Source: Sarcocystis neurona | Taxonomy: Eukaryota > Apicomplexa > Conoidasida > Eucoccidiorida > Sarcocystidae | NCBI GenBank assembly: GCA_000727475.1 | Contig: KL647321.1 | Location: 434,001-498,000 of the forward strand | DNA: 64,000 nt | Direction: 5' to 3' | In this document: in pieces, positions 55,272 to 64,000 of the stretch | Layout of the letters: each line of letters begins with the position of its first letter | Position numbering within the stretch: position 1 is the first letter of the stretch | Notes under the pieces: generated by a model | Databases searched by the model: none | What the model saw: the letters and a program-made list of their open reading frames with translations, nothing else | Told to the model about the DNA's origin: nothing | Position numbers and translations under genes: made by a program

Positions 55272-56089
55272 CTGGGGAAGGCACGTGTCTGTGGCTGCTG
55301 AGAAGAAGAAGCTACCGCGACCGCCGAGTGTCTCTGCAGCAGAAGAGACATGCAGAGACGCCCTCGTTGAGCGAGACGCGACGGGGACTTCTGCTCCTCG
55401 CACAAGGGGCCCCGCGTTTTTGTCCTCGCATTACTTACACATGTGAAGGCTGCGCTTGGTGGTATATCCGCACATGCCATACGCACAGACCTACGGAGAA
55501 ATATATACATATACACGTGGGCTGTGTGTACGTTTACAGAGTTTCAAGGGCATATCGAGGATCCTTCGTGAAGCTCACCCCAACTGCCAGTGGCCTGCGT
55601 TTCTCTTCTCAGGACCTGCCCTCCTTACACATGTATGTGCTGACGTCAACGCATGCCTTCGCGTGTATCTGTATGTGTGCAGCATCACATACTCTCACCC
55701 GTCTATAAAGAGATGTGTGCCTATTGAGAATAGCTACAGCGACGTAGCTACATGTATATATGTGAACGCAAGAGCCACCTCTACCTAGAGATACGTATAT
55801 ATATTTATATGGAGAGATATACCGTATACACAGTCATATATATACATATATATGTATGACAACATGTATGCTTGCATGCGCGTTTAGAGTGACAAGCGTT
55901 CGTTGATTATAGGTACGGGGAGAACGATATACGCAGGCGAACAGAAGGCCTGCCTGCCCGTCTGTGTCTCGTTTTTTGCTGACGCACAGATTTTCACCGG
56001 TAGGACTACATATGTGTGGGTGAAGTGCTCCCCTCTACTACAGCGTCGCCGCGTTGTCTCAGTAGAGTGCATCCACGTGTCTTTCTTAC

Positions 56090-56215
56090 TTTCTGAACGA
56101 GTTCCTCGAACGCAGCTTCCACCCCCTGTCTCGTCTTGGCAGACGTCTCGCTGAACAGCATGCCGCTCCGGAAGGCTGCGGCTTCTCCTTCTCCGCGCTG
56201 CACCTCGACACTGCG
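56090..56215 (-). CDS. RAB18: Rab18 exon with G5 motif
   Basis: 126 bases from acceptor GCTGCACTGCAG (ending 56216) to donor CAGAAA/GTAAGA (56090/56089), phase 0 at both ends. It encodes RSVEVQRGEGEAAAFRSG, MLFSETSAKTRQG and VEAAFEELVQK. The acceptor is preceded by a short CTG-type tract on the sense strand. Confidence 0.88.
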
Positions 56216-59200
56216 CTGCAGTGCAGCAGCAGTCGACGCGCGCAACAGCAGCCACAGCAAACTCGCAGCTCCAGCTCGAGAAAAAGGCATGCATACACGA
56301 ACCCCACACACACTTTGTCCGAGTCCAGAAGAAACGTCGACGAGGCGGCCGCGCGTTCCTTGAAACCATATATATCCCCCACGTGGCTGCTTCCCGGCGG
56401 CCAGAGCCACAACAGTGCCTCGTCTCCGCAGCACAGCATACTTATCTCGTCGTCGTACATATGTACATATATATATATATATCGTACATATGTACATATA
56501 TATATATATCGTACATATGTACATATATATGTCTGTACACGTATATATGGGGTAGACGACCGTACGCGCAGCCGTCCTTAACGGGCAAAGAAGAGAGAGA
56601 AAGGCCTCACCGGGGACTAGAACTGTGCACACCCCTAGTCACACAGGCGAACAGCATGGAAAGGCAGGAGGTGTGCCCGTGGGGAGATACAGAGAGAAGA
56701 AGAAAGACTCTGATTTATGTGCAAATCGGACGTTTCTTCACATAAACACACACAAACGCACACATGTACGCAGGGCCAGATGCGTTCACGGCGCCAGTCC
56801 CGAAGCAGGAACGCACACGCATGCAGCAGCAGCAACAGCTACGGGGAGGAAAAGGCGTGGCAACACCTGCTCTGCAGACAAGCAGAGCGTCGGGTTGAAC
56901 GAAGAACGAACTCAAAACGCGAAGTAGAACTCACCAGGGGACCCGCAAGAGCGAAAGAGAAACACATGCACACATAAAAAAGTGCATGTGCGCTCCTGCG
57001 GGCGCGCGCGCATGCAGACAGAAGATGCGTACGCAGACGCGCGCCCGCATACGCAATTTCGCCCCTATTCGAAGAAGGACTGATCGAAAAAAAAGCCGGC
57101 ACCTCTCCACGTTGTACTACAACAAGTCGCTGTCCTAGTACTGCTGCTGTGTGTGTGTGTGTGTGTCTACGTGGCGAGGATGTGTACACGTACGCGGGAA
57201 CCTGCCTGCATGCGATTCGAGACGGCTAGCTGCAAGACGCGCGCACATGCATGCGCAGTCTTCGGGCTCTGTGTGTGTGTGTGTGTTGTGTACGACATTT
57301 TCTGCGGGAAAAAGGGCAAACACGGGAGAGACGAAGAGGAGAAGAAGGACAAAAAGCGGAACGCGCTTCAACAGCAACTTCCGTCTTCGCACCAGACGCG
57401 TCACACACGGCAGCAGGAGAGGAAGGCCTCCTTCCAGACAGAAGCGGACAGCAGGCAGCCGCATGTAGAGAGAGCCGCCCACGCAGCCACTTGGAAGGCA
57501 TGCGCTACAGAATTATATAATAAGTGAGCAAACGTTGGACAGGCAAATACACGAATATACACACAGAGACTGAGACAAATAGACACCAGGAGAGAAAAAC
57601 AAATCTCTCCATATACGTGCAGGGAAGCACGTGTAGACACCAATAGAGAGAAAGGGACTTCCACCCACTCACAAAAAAAGCCAAAAGGAAGAGAGGGGCA
57701 CTGTGGCAGATTTACAGACAGACACCTGCAGACAGAGCGAGACACAAACGTGTAGGTGGGACATCGGCAGCAAAGACGGAGGAGGAACCTCTGCAGACAG
57801 CCACACACGGACAGATATAAAAATATAAAACCGGCCCACACCAGGGAGAGGAGAAGAAGACGGAGGGTTTAATTTCGGTAAATTTAAATGAACTGCCCAC
57901 GAGGCAGGCGAGAGTCGCTCTGTGAAACTCCAGGAAGTCAAGAAGATGAGTACGCGCGGATCAACGGCTATCTATCTACGGCCACCTGTACCTGTACCAC
58001 TTATTTATACACCTATACCTATACCTGTCACTATCTACGTACATCTCTCTACATCATCTATCTATATCTGTCTGTCTATATCTATCAATATTTACCCATA
58101 TGCATCTATCTATACGTATGTACATCTATCTATATCTATATATCATCACCTACCTACACCTACCTATACCTATCTGTGTATTCATAATTATATCTATCCA
58201 TATCTATCTATCATTACCTACCTACACCTATCTACGTCTACCTATATCTGTCTTTCCATATCTATCTACCTATACCTACCTACTTATATCCATATCTATC
58301 TACAACTGCTACATCTATCCACACACCTATTTATATCTATCTACATTCAGGGATCCACCTATATATCCATCTGTATCCACCTATGTCTACCTACATCTAC
58401 CTCCATCTACATATTGACATCCGTCCTAGTCCTTTGGTCAATACGTGTACCTATCTGTATTTATCTATATCTGTTTATCCACTTATATATCTTCCTATAA
58501 TATCTCTATATCTATCTATCTGTCCACATCTATCTATCTGTACGTATGCCTGTGTCTACACCTATCTCCCTAATATCTGCTGTTCGACACTCACCTGTCT
58601 ACATCGATCTATGCCTATTCGTCTATCACGATATGTGTATACACATGTATATACATCGCGCGCTGGTGGCGCTATAATAAGCAGATATATACATTACATG
58701 CGGATAGACGTGATTTCCTCTTCCTTGAAGACCTTCTCGTGTAGGTGCTGCTGCGTTAAATATCGATAGGACAGCCACTTCTTTGCTGTAAGAAGCAGCA
58801 GCAACATGTGAAAGGAGAAGAACACACTTGATGGAGGGGTACACAAACGAAGAGAGACACTACAAAGACGCTAGACAGATACCCCTAGATATAGATACGT
58901 GAATAGACACAAATAGATGTTAGATAGATATATACTGAATAGATAGATATATAGGCATACATAGATATAGATGTAGATAGATGTATAGAGAGAGATCTAG
59001 ACAAAGATATATATATATATATATGTATCTGTAGATATTTATGGATAGACAATAGATACAGATATAGACACAGATAGATGGAGAGATACATATAGATAGA
59101 TTGATACATACAGGTAGACACATATGTATCTATAGATACTTACATATATATATATATATGTATCTATAGGTATTTATAGATAGAAATAGATAGATAGGTA

Positions 59201-60424
59201 CTTCTGGATAGATACATATAGATGGATATATACAGGTAGATATATATGTATCTATAGATATTTACAGGTAGATATAGATAGAGATAGACATGGGTAGATA
59301 TTTACATATAGATACAGATATAGACAGATATAGACACATAGGTATAGACACAGAGAGACAAGCACAGATAGATATATAAAGATAGAGATAGATAAAGTGA
59401 TAAATAGATGGATATAGATAGACAGATAAACAGAGAGAGATAAATGAACAGGTAGATCTGAGCAGAATATGTGTGGAAGGGTACGAAGGAACAGGGACTG
59501 CAAAGGTGTTCAGGTACATAGATATAGATGTAGATAGGTGAACCTAGACACATCGATGTTAGACAAATATAGGCAGGTGTAGATACGTGAATAGAAGTAA
59601 GTACGCGTCACATAAATAGATACGGATATAGACAGGTATAGATAGACATAGACACAGATACACAGATACGTAGTAGAGACACAGACAGATATGAATAGAT
59701 AGAGACAGATACAGACAGAGACACGGATAGTTCTTCAGATGCGTAGATAGATAGACAAAGAGCGGGGGAATATAGATAAGCAGATGTAAGACAGATATTG
59801 ATAGAGACAGGTAGAGACACAGACCTGGTGGATAGAGGTAACTACACGTTAGATTGGTCGGCAGCAAAGTAGACAGATGGACGTGATGAAAGTAGGTGGA
59901 CGGGTACGAGGAAGGGGACGTACGACGTCGCTGCCTGATGAAATGCACCTCGTTGCACGCCCACTCACATTTGTAGATAAATCACAAAAAAGTTTGCCTT
60001 GTTGTGCTTCTTCTTCGTGACATTTCTGCCTCGAGAATGGGTCGCTACTTTTTAGCCTTCCGACACTTCTACAGAGACAAAGTTTCGGCTGCTTCTTCTT
60101 CTTATTGGTTGGAATTGCTGCGTAAACCGAGTCTCGACTGCCTCTTCTCCTGCGTCAGATAGACCTCGCTGTTTCGTGTCCTCCTGCGCGAGACATCTAC
60201 CCGCGGGAAGAAGAGGAGGAGACAGCACGAAGACCGAGAGCAGCAGCAGACTCAACGACGCATGCAGGCACACGCGCGTGTCCGTCCGTGCGTGGGTCTG
60301 TGTTCCTACTTTATCGATTTTGTTGGCGACAAGCATCAGGATGGCGTCCGTGTTGGTGGAGTAGCGGTGGACTTCTTCCAGCCAGGACTGGAGGTTCGAG
60401 AAAGTCTGCCGGTTGCTCACGTCA
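56090..60424 (-). CDS. RAB18: Rab18-like small GTPase, 3' part (runs off the right edge or has unlocated 5' exons)
   Basis: Rab18 is a small GTPase of the ER, lipid droplets and Golgi traffic. Two exons are secure. The first encodes DVSNRQTFSNLQSWLEEV and MLVANKIDK, the latter being the G4 NKxD guanine-binding motif. The second encodes FRSGMLFSETSAKTRQG, whose ETSAK is the G5 motif, followed by VEAAFEELVQK. The wording SWLEEVHRYSTNTD/NKID and AFEELVQK is closest to Rab18. The phases at both ends of the 4.1-kb intron between them agree. The exons for the P-loop, switch I and the DxxG motif should lie upstream. I searched 60.4-64.0 kb on minus and did not find them, so they are probably beyond the window. 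Confidence 0.85.
56440..56535. repeat. 28-bp palindromic tandem repeat
   Basis: Three copies of a unit reading TCGTACATATGTACATATAT plus a variable (AT)n tail. Each contains the perfect palindrome GTACATATGTAC. It lies in the long Rab18 intron. Confidence 0.85.
56720..57880. other. Rab18 intron, non-repetitive part
   Basis: It has (GT)n/(CA)n runs near 57145 and 57270 and overlapping ORFs on both strands without domains. No gene supported. Confidence 0.45.
57950..58665 (+). repeat. TATC tetranucleotide array
   Basis: 0.7 kb of imperfect (TATC)n/(CTAT)n with ACCTATCTACA variants on plus. It is the approximate reverse complement of the array at 58.86-59.83 kb. It lies in the long Rab18 intron. 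Confidence 0.88.
58860..59835 (+). repeat. GATA tetranucleotide array, inverted relative to 57.95 kb
   Basis: About 1 kb of imperfect (GATA)n/(ATAG)n on plus. Together with the TATC array it forms a large inverted repeat around a roughly 200-bp centre containing a short CAG tract (58.79-58.80 kb). Confidence 0.88.
60310..60424 (-). CDS. RAB18: Rab18 exon with G4 motif
   Basis: 115 bases from acceptor GTCTCCGTCTTAG (ending 60425) to donor GATAAA/GTAGGA (60310/60309). It enters in phase 2, so the preceding codon (expected Tyr of VYD) is split. It encodes DVSNRQTFSNLQSWLEEV, HRYSTNTDAILML and VANKIDK. Confidence 0.88.
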
Positions 60425-60429
60425 CTAAG

Positions 60430-61560
60430 ACGGAGACACCCACACACACAGACAGCGATGCGGTAGGAAGAGGAAAAGACGCGGAAACGATAAAAAGTCG
60501 GCAGCAAAGACGAAGAAGGATGGTGACGGTGGGTGACGGTGCCGGGGACCATCGGCGAACAGGAGTGGCCACCGAAAAGAGAAGCGAGGAGGCGAACAAA
60601 AACGGCGAAGGACACGACGAAGAAGGGGAGGGCAGGGAAGGCGAAGGAAAACGAAGCGAACAGCGGAAGGGTCTTCCCTTCACAGAAGAAGAGGAAGATA
60701 AGAGAAGGCGAGGAGGGGCCAGGAAGACAGACGAAGAGGAAGTCGACGGATATGAAAAGCAGAAGGGACAGCAGAGAAGGCAGGAAGAGCACAGAAGGGA
60801 GAGTGACACAGACGCGGCGCGAAGAAGTACGGAGGAGAACAAAATGAAAACGAAAAGACGAGAAGAAAAGAAAGAGGAAAGCGACGGGAGGATATCTTGC
60901 ACCGGGACGGAAGACGAAGAAGGGGAAGTGCAGTTGAAGAAGAAGAAATGCTGCGAAGAAGAAGAGAGGAGAAGACGCGAGACAGCAGAAAGGGAGGGGA
61001 AGTACGGGAAGAGAAGGACGCATGCGAATTCGCGTCACACCGCGCGCGCAACGCAGTAGAGGACCACCACCGAGAGAAACCGAAGAAGAAAGGCGAGGCA
61101 GCGAAGGAAACGGCAGAAAAAGGAGAAAAAAAAGTGACAGATGAAGAGCGTAAAACGAAGGAAAGGCACCCAAGAAGAAAAGGACGAACAGGGAGGAGGA
61201 GACGTGCAGAGGAGACGCAAGAAGGGGCGGCGGCAGAGACACGGCAGCGGAGCGCAGACGAAGTCGATCTCCACACGGAGACGGGGAGGCGGGGAGGCGG
61301 CCAAGAGCAGCAGCAGAAGTTTATGCGACCTTCTAGAAGACGAGACGAAGCGAATGCGAAGGAAGCGAGACGGGGGAAGACACCACCAAAAGGGGAAGCC
61401 GAGCGAGAAGGCGAGGAGAAGGGCGCAAAATAGAAGGGAAGGCGGAAAGGAGGACTGGGAAAAAATTCGAAGAGAGGAGAAAAACGGAGAAAAGCAGAGA
61501 CGCCACATTGCCCGGGTGAGAGAACGCGAAAGTCGATGAAGAAGAAGAGGAACCCTCCAG
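60430..61560 (-). other. 1.1-kb pyrimidine-rich intron block before Rab18 exon
   Basis: On plus almost only A, G and scattered C (GAAGAAGAAGAGGAAG-like), so the sense strand is a C/T block ending at the acceptor at 60425. Long open frames on both strands (for example minus 61753-60680, plus 60897-61433) are Ser/Phe/Leu/Arg or Lys/Glu/Arg composition effects and show no Rab motifs. Confidence 0.6.
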
Positions 61561-61899
61561 CGCAGGACCGCGCGCGTCTGAGTGTAGCACCGGACATTCG
61601 CCGGGGCCGGATGACAGCAGCAGCAAGGCGATGCGTAGAGACGGAGACGAAACGCAGCAGGAGACGATGCAGGAAGTGTGGGGAATGACGTGGAGAACGA
61701 AACGCGACGCACGTCGGAAAGCAGAACATGCAGCAGCAGAATGTCCTCTGCACATGCGCATCTTCTCCATTTCCTTCGTCTCCCCTTATTTTTGTCTTCT
61801 TCTGCTGTCTAACTTTTCAATCGAAGGCAACACCACGTGTGTACGGGACCAGTCGCTCTCGCAGATGTTCCTCTTCCTTCATCCATCCACATACACAGA

Positions 61900-63590
61900 C
61901 GGCTACTTCTGCTCCTATACATATATATATGTGTATAGACATGCAAGTAGATAAACGTACATATATATATTTATATGGGGGGGTATCCGAAAGCAAGCTG
62001 AAGAGGTGTCTACGTACGTGCGTGTGCGCATGCAGAGATATTCTTCAGAGGGACACAAAACTACCAGTCCACTGTGAACTTACACACATGTATACACATA
62101 AGCATATATACATACCTATACAATGCATACATATGTATGAATATATGTGGGCGGACGTTTATATATATCATGTACATGTACAGAGATGTAAAAAATGGTA
62201 AGTGCCACTTTAAAGCAGACCTCTTGCCCTTCTCTCTGTCGTCCTATATATATCTTTTCTCACATATATACGTGTATCTACTTCAACATATATATACATT
62301 GGTATAGAGCTATACACAGACAGCTGCACATAAATATATACGTACATATATGTAGACAGCTATACGTTAGCATATAGAAAACAAGAGATCTATAGGCAAC
62401 TACACATTTATATATATATCTTGTACAGACATACACACATACACACATACGTAGCATCACACGCAGAGAGACACACAGAAAGAGAGACACATATATATAT
62501 ATATATGTATATAAAACCTGGATACATATATATCTATATATATACATATATATATATATATTTTGAACACGTACTTTCACCCACTTCATATGTATGCATA
62601 TATAATATGTAGTATCACATACAGAGAGAGACAGAGACAGAAAGAAGCATATATATATATATATATATATAAAACCTGTGTACATATACATATATATATT
62701 ATATATATGTATTTTGAACACGTACTTGCACCCACTTCATATATGTACATCACAAAAGTAGCGTCACATACAGAGAGACACATAGACAGAAAGACATATA
62801 TATATATATATGTAAAACCTGTGGACATATATATATATATATATATGTATAACTTGTGTACATATGTATATATATATGTATATCTGTATTTTAGACACGT
62901 GTTTGCACGCACTTCGTATATATGTTTATATAAGGGTAGAGACGGACAGATACATACACAGAGAGACAAATACATGAATATATGTGGGCAACGACTAGGA
63001 TATGTAATGAAGACGTACGGAGGCTCAACCCGCAGACTTCCTGTCCTTCTATCTGTCTTCCTCTCTCTCTACACACACACACACATATTTGCGTGTATCT
63101 CCTTCACACGTATATATATATAGGTGTATAGGTAGACAGCTAGATAATAAAAATATATGTACATACATATATATGTAGACAACCACACATATGTATGTAA
63201 TGAGCAGATAGAGACAGAAAGGCAGCTACACATACGTGTACAAATATATGTAAATAGATAGATAAACGGACACAAATACATACAGATATATGCAGACAGC
63301 CATACATACGGGTATATATAGAGAGATAGAGATACAGACAGACAACTGCACATATATATACATCTACGTATATAAATATATATAGATAGACAGATACATA
63401 GACTTCTAAATAAAAACACATACACATTGGGAGACAGCCATAGATACGTATATAAACGGAGAAGACAGACACAGCGACGCAGCTACGCAAAAATATATAT
63501 ACACATATATACGTAGGGACGTAGCACCCCCTACAGCGAGACATATTGACAGAGAAAGGAACCTGCACATATATATATGTAGGCGCATGC
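61900..63590. repeat. TA/GTATA microsatellite with ~190-bp higher-order repeat
   Basis: Dense (TA)n with a recurring block around TGAACACGTACTTTCACCCA or TGAACACGTACTTGCACCCA, ACTTCATAT, GTATCACATACAGAGAGA and AAACCTG. It is seen at about 62.44-62.52, 62.56-62.68, 62.71-62.82 and 62.89-62.97 kb, which indicates a larger tandem unit. No coding. Confidence 0.75.
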
Positions 63591-64000
63591 AGAAGAGCTA
63601 CGTGCAGGTAAAGCAGTCAGCCGGAGGGTTTCACGCGACGTCCGCGGGGAGACGGCAGCAAAGACGCGCCTGGGCCTCCTTCTAACACGTCTACATCTGC
63701 AGATATACACACCTTCATATGTTAGGGTTGACGCAGATACACAGACCCACACAGGAAGACACAAATATCCTGTGCATGCGCATGCATATATTAATATGCA
63801 TAACATCTGCATACAGCTGCTTCACATATAAAGACGGAGAGTGATACATAGACAGATCTGCAGACCGCAAAGGCGTGTGGACGGTGTGGCAGATTCGTCC
63901 AGGAGAGAACCGGACAGGAGAACGGCGGCTCTGCGAGCGGCAGGTGAATCACCGTGGGGGTAGCTGGGAAGCAGCAACGCGCAGCGCCGGCGTCTTTACC
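63591..64000. other. Right edge, no gene resolved
   Basis: Moderately GC-rich sequence without a recognisable exon. The minus strand at 63.62-63.69 kb reads an open frame with no Rab motif. The last bases read GGTAAAGA on minus, which could be a donor just outside the window. Confidence 0.35.

Noticed and set aside
60680..61753. 357-codon minus-strand ORF upstream of the Rab18 exon
   Set aside because: Ser/Phe/Leu/Pro composition of a pyrimidine-rich intron; it contains no P-loop, switch or DxxG motif.
63600..63690. Upstream Rab18 exon with the switch II region (RETLRLTALPARSS)
   Set aside because: No DTAGQ or YYRGA motif, and no splice sites in the right phase.

Overview
The window is nuclear DNA of a coccidian apicomplexan, most probably an Eimeria species. 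The reasons are spliced eukaryotic genes, very dense (CAG/CTG)n repeats that give runs of Gln, Ala and Ser inside proteins, long AT/GTATA microsatellites between and inside genes, and one repeat-poor stretch (about 18.0-24.4 kb) beside repeat-rich ones, as described for Eimeria chromosomes. No tRNA, rRNA, CRISPR array or bacterial-type operon was seen. Species is inferred, not proven.

Every gene I can support lies on the minus strand. From low to high coordinate: (1) 3.05/5.2-12.3 kb, ethanolamine-phosphate cytidylyltransferase (ECT/PCYT2 family), rebuilt as four phase-consistent exons plus a possible short terminal exon. (2) 13.4-18.0 kb, an uninterrupted 1546-codon reading frame of unknown function. 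(3) 18.0-24.4 kb, a repeat-poor island with only short ORFs, a hairpin and a doubtful integrase-like relic. (4) 24.4-44.1 kb, a very large gene whose separated conserved blocks match, in order, RMC1/C18orf8 (Mic1/Bulli), the third subunit of the metazoan and plant Mon1-Ccz1 Rab7 exchange complex. (5) 44.1-49.3 kb, minisatellite-rich DNA with fragments of at least one unassigned gene. (6) 49.1-54.8 kb, exon-like pieces of unassigned genes. (7) 55.1-60.4 kb and past the right edge, the 3' part of a Rab18-like small GTPase with a 4.1-kb intron.

Two of the recognised genes belong to membrane traffic (Rab18 and the RMC1-like regulator) and one to phosphatidylethanolamine synthesis by the Kennedy pathway. 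I see no sign that they are co-regulated beyond sharing a strand.

The most striking general feature is how introns are built. Several acceptor sites sit at the end of a CTG-repeat tract that finishes in CTGCAG, often with CAG-orientation repeats inside the exons. Others follow a 0.5-1.1 kb block that is almost pure pyrimidine on the transcribed-sense strand. Starts and some donor sites remain uncertain. The family assignments rest on remembered family sequence patterns, since no search could be run.
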